A DNA stretch of 47,073 nt. It comes from Streptomyces sp. SA15. Its GTDB lineage: Bacteria > Actinomycetota > Actinomycetes > Streptomycetales > Streptomycetaceae. Below the pieces are notes generated by a model. It searched no databases, was not told the DNA's origin, and saw only the letters and a list, made by a program, of their open reading frames with translations. Shown here piece by piece: positions 14,219 through 22,439 of the stretch. Within the stretch, counting starts at the first letter, position 1. The number at the start of each line of letters is the position of its first letter. The stretch covers positions 1 through 47,073 of the forward strand of contig NZ_NTGE01000022.1 of the NCBI RefSeq assembly GCF_002291145.1. Reading direction: 5' to 3'. Position numbers and translations under genes: made by a program.

Positions 14219-17200
14219 TCAGGGGTGGACCAGGAGGTACCAGCCGGTGTCGTCTTCCAGGGGCGTGAACGGATCGCGGCCTACGGAAGCGCCCTCGACC
14301 TCCACGTCGTGCCAGAACTCGGAGACGGCGATGACCGCTCGCGCCTCGGACGCGTCCAGCGCGGCCGCGACCGCCCCGGAGTCGGGCCGGTCGTCGTGGT
14401 ACTCGTCTTCGCCGTCCCGGGTCTCCGTCTGCCAGAACTCCACCCGGAGGCGCTGGAAGCCGCTCAGATGTGCCAGTCGGTCGCGCAGCCCGGCCGCTGT
14501 GGCCCGGAACAGGCCGCCCCCGTCCTCGTACGCCTCCAGCAGCACCGTGCAGCCCTCGTCGTCATCCTGCCGACGGTACTGGTCGAAGGCGAGTCCGCTC
14601 GCCCTGAGCAGATCCGTGACGAGGCGGCGCAGCTCCTCCTGCGCCTTCACAGGCTGCGGGCCGTCGGCGAACTCGTAGCGGGCGCAGTCGCGACGCTCGA
14701 CGTCCGGCTCCTCGTCCCCGGCCCCCGCCGGTTCGTCGTACGCGTCCCCGGCCTCCGCCGGTTCGTCGTATGCGTCCTCGGCCTGCTCGGCCGACAACGC
14801 GTCCTCCAGGGCGAACAGGCTGTCCGGCACCTCGTCCCGGGGGAGCGGGGTGCCCTCGGGCAGCTCCTCGCGGAGAGAGGGGAGCGGAGTTTCGTCCTCC
14901 GGAGGGATGAAGCCCTCCGGCAGCTCGTCGGGGGCGGCGACGAAGCCGTACGCGGTGTCGATGTCGATGGGAGCGTCGGGGTGTTCCTCGTGCGCCGACT
15001 CGTCCGCCGCGTCCTGGGGGGCGTCGCCGAACTCCTCGCGCAGTTCCCGCCCCAGGGCCAGCAGCTCGGGATTCCGGCCGCCGGACAGCTCGTACTCCTC
15101 GTAGGCCTCCAGGGCCTCCTCGGTCCGCCCCTGGCGCCGGAGGGCGATGAGGTACAGACGGCGGAAGTCCTCGCGGGCGGGGTGGGCGCGCAGGAGCTCC
15201 GCGAGGTCGGTTGCGGCGCGTTCGAACTCGCCGAGTTCCAGGTCGAGTTCGGCGCGGGTGCGATAGAGACCGAGGCGGAGCTGCTGGAGCCGGGCGCGGG
15301 CGGTGCGCGCGGCGGGGCCGGGGACGCCGGCGAGGGGTCCGCCGTCGCGCCAGAGCTTCAGGACCCGGTCGTAGTCCGCGCGATCGCGGGGCTTGCGGGC
15401 CACGAGGCGTTCGCACGCGAGCAGGTCGACGAAGTCGGCGCTGGTGTGCAGGGCGTAGCCGTCGGGCTGAGTGGCGAGGACGCCGGGCCCCAGGAGGGTG
15501 CGCAGCGCGGACGCCTGCCGGTCCAGTTCGGCCATGGTGTCCTGCGGAGCCTCGCCCGGGTCCCACACGCCGGCTGCGAGCTCCTCGTGGGTCACCTTGC
15601 GGCCGTGTTTGAGCAGCAGCATGGCGAGCATCGGCTTGAGATCGGGTGGGACGGGAACAAGGTCCGGCCCTTCGACCCGCAAAGGGCCGAGGAGATAGTA
15701 GAAGCGCTGGTCGTAGGCCTCCTTGGCCAGATGCGCGGAGTGCAGGGCGGTGAGCTGTTGCAGGCCCGCCCTTCGGGTGCTGAGGTCTGGGGACAGCAGT
15801 TGGTCGAGGGCGTCCGCCAGCCACGGCCGCATGGTGTCCGGCAGATGGGCAAGCTGGTCCGGCTGCACCGGCCGCACCAACCACGCGGTCCCCGCCGCCA
15901 GTTCGAGCAGCAGCTCGGCCACGGCCCGCAGGTCCTCCGCGTGCCCCTGAGGGCCGGAGGTCCGCCCCGGTGAGAAGAGGCTGAGCTTGACCGTCCCGTC
16001 AGGCAGGAGCACGACCCGTGTCATTTCGAGCCCCCCGTGGGTGATGCCGGCCTCGTGACAGGCCAGGAGGGCCCGCGCGAGCTGGTCGCCGATCGACACC
16101 AGCAGCGGGGGCGGAAGGCGGTAACCGCCCACCGCGGCCAGCGCGTTGAGCGGGATGCCGTCCAGGTACTCCATGACGACGAACGGCGTGTCGTCCTCGA
16201 TGCCGAAGTCGTGGACGGTCACCACGCCGGGGTGCTCGAAGCTCTGGAGGATCCGCGCGTCCCGCAGGAACGCCTCCCGTCGGTCCGGATCGGTGACCGG
16301 CCGGTGCAGCCGCACCACGACGGTGCGGTCCGCCTCCGTGTCCCGGGCCCGCCACAGCGCCCCACTCGGACTGATCCGCTCCAGCAACCGGTAGCGGCCC
16401 CCCACGCCCGGCGGAACGGACACCGGAGTCTCGGCCTCCCCGCCCAGCTGCCGCACACTCTCCGGACTGACCGTCGCGAACGCCTCGCCGTCCACCGCCG
16501 TCCGCATACCGCCCGGCGCCGGGGTCGACGCCCGGAACTCGCCCGGTGCCCTTCCGGCCCGCTCGTCGATCAACCCGCCCACCCGGGCCAGCAGTTCCGT
16601 GGTGCGGCCCCGCGCGGTGCGCGGCAGACCGCGCAGCAGCAGCTCCCGCACGCCGGGCCGGAACGCGTACGAGCCCGGCGGCCCGGCCACCCCCGTGAGC
16701 ATGCCGCTGAGGATCACCTCGGCGAGGTGCTGGGGGCGCGGGTGCGGTTCGAGGGCGGCCTGGACCAGGCGCATGACCGGCAGGTCCGGGCGCCCGAGTG
16801 CGAGGTGGCCGGCCAGCCGGTACGCCTCCGGGGAGGCCGCCGCGCGAAAGCGCAGGACCAGCTCCTCGGCGGACAGACCGGTGACGTCCGTGCGGTCGTC
16901 GGAGTCGGTCGGCAGCGGTCGGCTCAACCGGGCGGCCGCGCCGGGGACTTCCTGGCCCGAGGCGGCCGCGATCAGGGACGCCCAGTTCGCCAGCCAGCGC
17001 GGTCCCGGTTCGAGTACGGGCAGCGGGACGAAGCCTTCGGTGCCGTCGCCGTCGCCGTCGTCCCGCTCGTACGGCGTGAAGGCGAGCGCGGTGTTCGGCG
17101 CCGCCGGGTGCGGTGCCGACAGCAGACCGGGGGTCGTCGGCAGGGCCGTGTCCCGCCAGAGGTGTTCCGGGAGGGGCTGTACGACGGCCAGCGGCATCCG

Positions 17201-18010
17201 GTGCGCCCAGCGGCGCAGGGTGCCGTGCCAGAGGGTGCCGGCCGGGCCCTGCCGCCACTGCGGTCCCATGCAGTCGCTGACCAGGAGGGTGACCGTGCGG
17301 CCGTCGGCGGGGGTGTGGGCGCCGTGGTGGCGCACGGTGCCGTCGGGTTCGGCGCGGTGCAGGGTCACCGTGCGGAAGATGCCCGACTGGGCGAGCGCCG
17401 TGTGCAGTTCGCGGACCAAGGGGCGCCACACCGGCATCGTGGGACCGGCGTCGTACACCAGGTTCAGACGCAGCCAGCGCTCCTGCGCGGGGCGCAGCAC
17501 CGGCAGCCACCACTTGGGGGCGGCGCCCAGGCGGGCGATGCGGTCGGCGGTGGCGCGCTCGTCCAGTTGGAGGCGGTCGGGTGCGTCGGTACGGCGTTTG
17601 AGGGGGCGCAGGGAGCGCTGCAGGGCCAGGGGGTGGCGCAGCATCGGGGGCGCGGGCGCCAGCAGGGTGGTGTGGAGTTCGTTCGACGTTCCGGGCGTCC
17701 GGGCCGGGGCGGGCAGGTGCAGTGGGGCGCGGGGGGATTCCGGCGGCGGGGAGGTGGCGCTGTCCTGCTGGTTCGGGGGGAGCGGCGGGGGCGTCCGCCT
17801 GGTGGGTTCAGGGGGGCGTACGTCCTCGGTGGGGGGTCGCGGTGCCGGGGCGGCCGGGGTGTCGGCCGGGGGCTCCATGTGGCGGGCCAGCCACAGGAGC
17901 TCGGCGAGTTCGAGCGGCGTCGGGCGGACGCCGCCGGCCGCCTCGGTCAAGACGTCGGTCAGGCGGATCAGGGGTGTCCCTGGGCGTGGTCCTGGGCGCT
18001 CAGAAGGCAT
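14219..18010 (-). CDS. SAV_2336-type protein with pseudokinase and BTAD domains
   Basis: A 1263-residue cytoplasmic protein. Residues 1-45 match the SAV_2336 N-terminus (LIRLTDVLTEAAGGVRPTPL). A Pro-rich linker follows, then a large SAV_2336-associated domain to about 450. Residues about 535-690 are a protein-kinase fold without catalytic residues: the VAIK Lys is Arg (VVVRLHR), HRDLKPxN reads HGGLEMTRV and DFG is lost. From about 770 a winged-helix plus bacterial transcriptional activation domain follows (YYLLGPLRVEG, LLLKHGRKVTHEEL), then TPR-like repeats to about 1010, an acidic linker with a repeated AYDEPA motif, and a C-terminal domain. Its ATG overlaps the last codons of the AAA gene by 11 bp. 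The family co-occurs with MoxR ATPases, Trypco and trypsin-like proteases in predicted conflict systems; here it is the probable effector or adaptor. Confidence 0.82.
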   Translation of the reverse strand: MPSERPGPRPGTPLIRLTDVLTEAAGGVRPTPLELAELLWLARHMEPPADTPAAPAPRPPTEDVRPPEPTRRTPPPLPPNQQDSATSPPPESPRAPLHLPAPARTPGTSNELHTTLLAPAPPMLRHPLALQRSLRPLKRRTDAPDRLQLDERATADRIARLGAAPKWWLPVLRPAQERWLRLNLVYDAGPTMPVWRPLVRELHTALAQSGIFRTVTLHRAEPDGTVRHHGAHTPADGRTVTLLVSDCMGPQWRQGPAGTLWHGTLRRWAHRMPLAVVQPLPEHLWRDTALPTTPGLLSAPHPAAPNTALAFTPYERDDGDGDGTEGFVPLPVLEPGPRWLANWASLIAAASGQEVPGAAARLSRPLPTDSDDRTDVTGLSAEELVLRFRAAASPEAYRLAGHLALGRPDLPVMRLVQAALEPHPRPQHLAEVILSGMLTGVAGPPGSYAFRPGVRELLLRGLPRTARGRTTELLARVGGLIDERAGRAPGEFRASTPAPGGMRTAVDGEAFATVSPESVRQLGGEAETPVSVPPGVGGRYRLLERISPSGALWRARDTEADRTVVVRLHRPVTDPDRREAFLRDARILQSFEHPGVVTVHDFGIEDDTPFVVMEYLDGIPLNALAAVGGYRLPPPLLVSIGDQLARALLACHEAGITHGGLEMTRVVLLPDGTVKLSLFSPGRTSGPQGHAEDLRAVAELLLELAAGTAWLVRPVQPDQLAHLPDTMRPWLADALDQLLSPDLSTRRAGLQQLTALHSAHLAKEAYDQRFYYLLGPLRVEGPDLVPVPPDLKPMLAMLLLKHGRKVTHEELAAGVWDPGEAPQDTMAELDRQASALRTLLGPGVLATQPDGYALHTSADFVDLLACERLVARKPRDRADYDRVLKLWRDGGPLAGVPGPAARTARARLQQLRLGLYRTRAELDLELGEFERAATDLAELLRAHPAREDFRRLYLIALRRQGRTEEALEAYEEYELSGGRNPELLALGRELREEFGDAPQDAADESAHEEHPDAPIDIDTAYGFVAAPDELPEGFIPPEDETPLPSLREELPEGTPLPRDEVPDSLFALEDALSAEQAEDAYDEPAEAGDAYDEPAGAGDEEPDVERRDCARYEFADGPQPVKAQEELRRLVTDLLRASGLAFDQYRRQDDDEGCTVLLEAYEDGGGLFRATAAGLRDRLAHLSGFQRLRVEFWQTETRDGEDEYHDDRPDSGAVAAALDASEARAVIAVSEFWHDVEVEGASVGRDPFTPLEDDTGWYLLVHP

Positions 18011-19004
18011 CGGCCTGCGACGCCTCGCCCAGATACGGCATCAGCTGCTCGGCCAGTTCGTCGAGGGACTCGGCGGCCAGGTCGGAGGAGCGGGCCAGGT
18101 AGATCGCGTTGAGGAGCTGGTCGGTGGCCAGGTCACCGCCGCCCACCCGGGACAGGAACCGGCTGATCAGGGTCTGGGCGTAGGCGTCGGGCGCCTCGCC
18201 GAAGTGGGCGCGGACGATGTCGGCGAGATGGCTGTCGTCGGGCTGCCTCAGCCGCAGGGTCACGCAGCGGCGCAGGAAGGCGGGCGGGAACTCGCGCTCG
18301 CCGTTGCTGGTCAGCACGACGAAGGGGAAGGCCCGGCTGCGGATCCGGCCGCGCTCCACCGGGACCCGCTGGTCGGCGCCGTCGATCATCACCTCGGCGG
18401 TGGGGGCGTGCCGGGCGGTGCGGAGCAGTTCGGGGATCTCGTACTGGCCCTCTTCCAGGACGTTCAGCAGGTCGTTGGGCAGGTCGAGGTCGCTCTTGTC
18501 GATCTCGTCGATCAGCAGGGCGCGGGGGCGGGCGTAGGGGAGGAGGGCGGTGCCCAGGGGGCCCAGACGCAGGTGGTCCTCGATGCCGGCCTCCGCGGCC
18601 GGTGCGTTCCTGGCCGCGTACAGCCGGGAGAGCGGGTCGTACTGGTAGAGGCCGTCGTGGAGCGTGCTGCGGCTGGTGATGTTCCAGCGAAGCACCGGGC
18701 CCAGGCACAGCTCGCGGGCCACCGCGTACACGAGTGAGGACTTGCCGGTGCCGGGCGGGCCGGTCACGAGGAGCGGACGGCGCAAGTACAGGGCGGCGTT
18801 GACCAGTTGGACCGTCGGTGAGGTGGCCCGGTACGTCTCCGCGCGGTGCGTGCGGTCCGGGGAGACGGCGGAGGTGTCGGCGGCCTCGTCCGGCGGGTCG
18901 AGCACCGGTCCGCCGTCGAAGGCCCGCCAGGGCGGGGGCGGCGGCAGCCGGTCGATGCCGTCGTGCGGCTCGTTGGTACCGGTGTAGACGGGCCACAGGG
19001 GCAT
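18000..19004 (-). CDS. MoxR-type AAA ATPase
   Basis: A 334-residue AAA+ ATPase with Walker A GPPGTGKS (residues 82-89) and Walker B LLIDEID (163-169). A sensor-1 Asn in VVLTSNGEREFPPAFLRRC is followed by the arginine pair of the MoxR family. The first 50 residues are Pro-rich and poorly conserved. The ATG at 19004 follows GGAGAG. The stop lies 36 bp downstream of the protease gene end and its 3' end overlaps the SAV_2336 gene. In Trypco/trypsin/SAV_2336 loci the MoxR ATPase is thought to remodel the effector or gate its activation in an NTP-dependent way. No vWA-domain partner is visible, unlike classical MoxR-vWA chaperone pairs. Confidence 0.88.
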   Translation of the reverse strand: MPLWPVYTGTNEPHDGIDRLPPPPPWRAFDGGPVLDPPDEAADTSAVSPDRTHRAETYRATSPTVQLVNAALYLRRPLLVTGPPGTGKSSLVYAVARELCLGPVLRWNITSRSTLHDGLYQYDPLSRLYAARNAPAAEAGIEDHLRLGPLGTALLPYARPRALLIDEIDKSDLDLPNDLLNVLEEGQYEIPELLRTARHAPTAEVMIDGADQRVPVERGRIRSRAFPFVVLTSNGEREFPPAFLRRCVTLRLRQPDDSHLADIVRAHFGEAPDAYAQTLISRFLSRVGGGDLATDQLLNAIYLARSSDLAAESLDELAEQLMPYLGEASQADAF

Positions 19005-19040
19005 GGATCTTCTCTCCGTGGGGGCTGTCGGGGCCGGGGC

Positions 19041-20714
19041 TCAGGCGACGGGTGAGTGCAGGCTGGCGGGGGGCTCGGGGAAGCGGCGCGGGTCGTCCCA
19101 GAGGAGCTGGACGTCTCTCGCCCAGTGCCGGTCCGGGTCCTCGTCGGCGTCGGCGGTCTCACGCAACGCCATGACGTGCCGCGGGAGTTGCGCGGGCGGG
19201 ACGCCGGTGACGGCGGCGGCGAGCTCGTCGAGGAACGCGGCGCCGGAACAGGGGCCGTCGTGCCCGGTGTCGGCGCAGCCCGTGCGCGGCCACACCAGGA
19301 CCGGCACCGGGGTGTTGAGACCGACCTCGAAACGCGGTCGCGCGGTGGCGGGCGGGAAGGAGAAACCGGCCAGGTCGGCGTCGTCGTCGCGCAGCCGCTT
19401 GCGCAGCATCGGCGGCCGTTCCGGGGTGCCGCACTCGACGCGGTGCAGCCGCGCCCCGGGAAAGGCGTCCAGCTTCTGCCACTTCTTGGCCAGCTGGTGG
19501 CGCAGCCGGCCGCTGCGGTGCCGGGACCGATCCACGACGACGAGCGGGTAGGCGCATCCCAGCGGAGTGGAGTCGTCGGCGCCGCACTCCCAGTGCGCCA
19601 CCGGTTCGTTCAGCCACTCGCGGGGCAGCACGAACGTGATCAGCTCGTCCGCGTCCGGGGCGAGCTGGGTGAACGCCTCGTCGATGCGCTCCTGGACGTA
19701 CGCCCGTACCGCGGTGCGCGGCAGCCGCCGCGAACCCACGCGCCGCCGGTGTCCGTCACGGTAGGCGGACACCTCGACGGTGACCTGGTCGGGCCCGGCG
19801 CCGCTGTGCTCGATCTCGACGAGGATCGGGGACCAGGAAGGGGCGACGGCGGACCGCGCGGGCCGTGCGTCCAGCAGCTCCCGCAGACGGTCGGCGAACC
19901 GGTCCACCGCCTCCGTGCCGGGAACTTCCCACTGCACGTACCCGGCGGCCGCCCCCAGCGAGGCAAAGCCGCCCTCCGGCAGCGGCGGGCCGAACAGCCC
20001 CACGGCGTCCACGTACAACCGGTCGGGATCGCAGGCCACGCCCTGGACCACCGCCCGTCGCACCAGGCTGTACAGGCGGCGCACCGCGTCCGGGCGGTGC
20101 TCGGATGTGGGGACCAGTTCGCACAGCTCGGGCCAGTAGCGCACCATCACCTGGGTGGGCAGCATCCGGCCCACCCGTGCGTCCCGCGCGCCCGCGACCG
20201 TCGACACCATGCCGACCACCCGGCCGTCCGCCAGGGTCGCCGCCGCCCCGCTGAACCCGGGTGCCAGGGGCTGCCCGTGCGCCGTCACGGCCTCCAGCTG
20301 CCGCCACTCGTCCGAGACCAGCGCCCCCGGCACGGCTTGGTACCGGGCGAGCATGCCCTCGTCGTAGCCCTTGGGAAAGCCGTACGCGACCAAAGTGGGG
20401 GCCGCGGCGTCGGGGCCGCCCAGCTCGGCGCCGGGAGGCGCGAACTCGGCCGGTTCCACCGGCACTTCGCGGTCCAGTTCGAGGACGGCCAGGTCACCGG
20501 GGTCGGCGGCGCCGCCCGCCCAGCCGCCGTGGACGGCCACGGTGGCGCGCACCGGGCCGGACTCCCTGCTGTTGGGAAAGGTCACCGTCACCTCCGACGC
20601 CCCGCTCCACCGGACGACATGGGCACAGGTGACCACGCGGCTGGCGGAGACCAGGAAGCCGGCGCCGACCTCCTTCCCGCAGACGATCCGGGCATGCCAG
20701 GCAGCGCCGCTCAT
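19041..20714 (-). CDS. Trypsin-like serine protease of a Trypco/MoxR locus
   Basis: A 557-residue protein with an N-terminal trypsin-fold peptidase. The triad is His32 (VVTCAHVV), Asp74 (PGDLAVLEL) and Ser155 (APGFSGAA), with GxSG complete. There is no signal peptide or membrane segment, so it should act in the cytosol, as expected of the conflict-system proteases rather than secreted trypsins. Residues 210-557 are a large C-terminal region with conserved Arg/Trp blocks (VEVSAYRDGHRRRVGSRRLP) of unknown fold, typical of VMAP-like C-terminal partners. Its ATG overlaps the stop of the Trypco1 gene as ATGA. It is probably activated by the AAA ATPase/SAV_2336 pair, possibly by cleaving a toxin, a regulator or itself. 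Substrate unknown. Confidence 0.82.
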   Translation of the reverse strand: MSGAAWHARIVCGKEVGAGFLVSASRVVTCAHVVRWSGASEVTVTFPNSRESGPVRATVAVHGGWAGGAADPGDLAVLELDREVPVEPAEFAPPGAELGGPDAAAPTLVAYGFPKGYDEGMLARYQAVPGALVSDEWRQLEAVTAHGQPLAPGFSGAAATLADGRVVGMVSTVAGARDARVGRMLPTQVMVRYWPELCELVPTSEHRPDAVRRLYSLVRRAVVQGVACDPDRLYVDAVGLFGPPLPEGGFASLGAAAGYVQWEVPGTEAVDRFADRLRELLDARPARSAVAPSWSPILVEIEHSGAGPDQVTVEVSAYRDGHRRRVGSRRLPRTAVRAYVQERIDEAFTQLAPDADELITFVLPREWLNEPVAHWECGADDSTPLGCAYPLVVVDRSRHRSGRLRHQLAKKWQKLDAFPGARLHRVECGTPERPPMLRKRLRDDDADLAGFSFPPATARPRFEVGLNTPVPVLVWPRTGCADTGHDGPCSGAAFLDELAAAVTGVPPAQLPRHVMALRETADADEDPDRHWARDVQLLWDDPRRFPEPPASLHSPVA

Positions 20715-21061
20715 GACCGGTCGGCGGCCTCCGGATCCGCCCCGGACCGCCCAGGTGACCAGCTGAGCTTCACCACCAGGTGGCCCTCCGTGGACCCCTT
20801 GGCGATGACCGCGCCCGCCTCCGCGCTGAGCTTCACGCCGAATTCGAGCTCCACGGAATCGGGCCGGAGCGAGCCGTCCCTAAAGACCCGCAGCGCGGAC
20901 TCGGCGGCCGCCCGGACTCCGTCCAGCGCACCCTCGAAGGTGCGCGCCGCCCGGGCCGGCCCGTCGCCGCGCGAGACGAGACGGGCCCCGGACTCGTCGT
21001 CGACGGACTCCACGACCACCATGGCGCCGTCTTCGGTCTTGAACTCCATCAGCCCGTCCAT
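20711..21061 (-). CDS. Trypsin-co-occurring domain protein (Trypco1, CU044_2847 family)
   Basis: A 116-residue small protein with the layout of the CU044_2847/Trypco1 family: an N-terminal strand pair (MEFKTEDGAMVVVESVD), a central amphipathic helix (ALDGVRAAAESALRVFRD) and the conserved PDSVELEFGVKLSAEAGAVI followed by VKLSWSP. These domains are found almost only beside cytosolic trypsin-like proteases. They are suspected to present or inhibit the protease. ATG 21061 is used; ATG 21049 is also possible. The stop overlaps the protease start, so the two proteins are made together. It lies 49 bp downstream of the carboxyltransferase gene in the same direction, so transcription may continue from the malonate operon. 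Confidence 0.85.
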   Translation of the reverse strand: MDGLMEFKTEDGAMVVVESVDDESGARLVSRGDGPARAARTFEGALDGVRAAAESALRVFRDGSLRPDSVELEFGVKLSAEAGAVIAKGSTEGHLVVKLSWSPGRSGADPEAADRS

Positions 21062-21110
21062 GGCGCCGCCGGCTCCCCCGTGGTGTGTGTGACTTGCACG
21101 AACTCCATTG

Positions 21111-22439
21111 TTACGGACGGTGCTCCCGAATCACACCCAGCTCCACCAAGTCCTGCGGCCGGATCCGCAGTTCGTCCGCCGTCGCCTCCACTTCCTCCGC
21201 CGGCCGCTTCAGGATCGCCGCCGCCAATTCGGGAGCTATGACCGAGAAGTAACTGTCCGGCGTGGCCCATGTGTTGCCGGGTGCGGCCAGGGCCAGTGCG
21301 CCGCCCGAGCCGCCCTCGCCGATGACCAGCGTGGTGATCGGTGTGCGAGCGGACGCCACCGTGAGGAACAGGTCCGCGATCGCCGCGCCCACGGCCTGTC
21401 GTTCGGCCTCCGCGTCGTTGGCCGCGCCGGGTGTGTCCACCAGGGTCAGCACCGGGATGCCGAGGCGTTCCGCGAGGCGGATCAGGCGGGTGGCGGTGCG
21501 GTAGCCGGCGGGGCGGGTCGCCGTTGCGGTCTGGGCGGCGTACGCGATCGTACGGTCCTCGTGCTCGCCGAAGCCGCAGAGCATGCCGGCCGGGTCGGTA
21601 CCGCCGCAGCGGTCGCCGCTGATCGCCACCCGGTGCGTGAAGTAGGCGTCCAAGTAGGCATCGGCGCGGGGGCGTCGGGGGTCGCGGGCGCGGTGGACCG
21701 CGGCCCAGCCGGTGGCCGGCAGGTCCGTCGCGCCGAGGGGCGTGGGCACGGGGGCCGGTGCGTCCGACGGCGCCGTCAGCAGCCGTAGCCACAGGCCCAG
21801 CGTCTCCCGCAGTTCCTCCGGCCGTACGATCGCGTCGGCCGAGCCCGCCGCCACCTGCGCCTGAGCCGTGTACGCCGCCGGGTCCGCGTCCGGCGGCCGG
21901 ATCCGGGAGCCCGCGAAGCCGACCTGGGCGCCGGGGAGGGCCAGGATCACGTCGGCGCCCGCGCCGAGGGTGGCCCAGCCGCCGCCGGTGGTCGGGTCCC
22001 GCAGTACGGCGATCTGCGGCAGGCCCGCCTCGCGGGTGAGCGCCGACTGCCGTGCCACGCGCTGGAGTTGGGTGAGGGCGAGCATGCCCTCCTGCATGCG
22101 GCTGCCGCCGGTGGCGACCAACGGCACGACCGGCAGGCGCTGTTCACGGGCGTGCGTGTACGCCGCCTCCAGCCGGTCGCCGGTGCGCTCGCCGAGCGAG
22201 CCGCCGAGGAAGCCGAACTCGAAGGCGATCAGCACCGCCCGCGTGCCCTCGACGTGCGCGGTGCCGCAGACCACGGACTCCTGCTCGCCGGTGCGTTCGG
22301 CGGCGCGGGCGCGCGAGGCGTCGTAACCCTGCCAGGCGAGGGGACCGTCGGGTGCGGAGTCCTTCGGCGGGTACGGGAGTTCGGTGAAGTCGTCGGAGAC
22401 GAGGGCGATCGTCTCGCGGGCGGACAGGCGGTCAGTCAT
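21111..22439 (-). CDS. Fused carboxyltransferase (AccD/AccA-like)
   Basis: A 442-residue crotonase-fold protein holding both carboxyltransferase halves. The N-terminal half has AFEFGFLGGSLGERTGDRL and GGSRMQEGMLAL, as in AccD/MdcD beta subunits, with no zinc ribbon. The C-terminal half has RLIRLAERLGIPVLTLVDTP and GEGGSGGALALA, as in AccA/MdcE alpha subunits. Such proteins transfer a carboxyl group to or from an acyl-CoA or a carrier-bound acyl group. The ATG at 22439 overlaps the matB stop by 8 bp, so both are translated together, fitting malonate/malonyl-CoA metabolism. No biotin carboxylase, biotin carrier or malonate decarboxylase acyl-carrier subunit is nearby. Whether it works as acetyl-CoA carboxylase or as malonyl decarboxylase is therefore open. 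Confidence 0.82.
   Translation of the reverse strand: MTDRLSARETIALVSDDFTELPYPPKDSAPDGPLAWQGYDASRARAAERTGEQESVVCGTAHVEGTRAVLIAFEFGFLGGSLGERTGDRLEAAYTHAREQRLPVVPLVATGGSRMQEGMLALTQLQRVARQSALTREAGLPQIAVLRDPTTGGGWATLGAGADVILALPGAQVGFAGSRIRPPDADPAAYTAQAQVAAGSADAIVRPEELRETLGLWLRLLTAPSDAPAPVPTPLGATDLPATGWAAVHRARDPRRPRADAYLDAYFTHRVAISGDRCGGTDPAGMLCGFGEHEDRTIAYAAQTATATRPAGYRTATRLIRLAERLGIPVLTLVDTPGAANDAEAERQAVGAAIADLFLTVASARTPITTLVIGEGGSGGALALAAPGNTWATPDSYFSVIAPELAAAILKRPAEEVEATADELRIRPQDLVELGVIREHRP

Noticed and set aside
15972..16400. Active Ser/Thr kinase in the SAV_2336 protein.
   Set aside because: The catalytic Lys, the HRD Asp and DFG are all missing.
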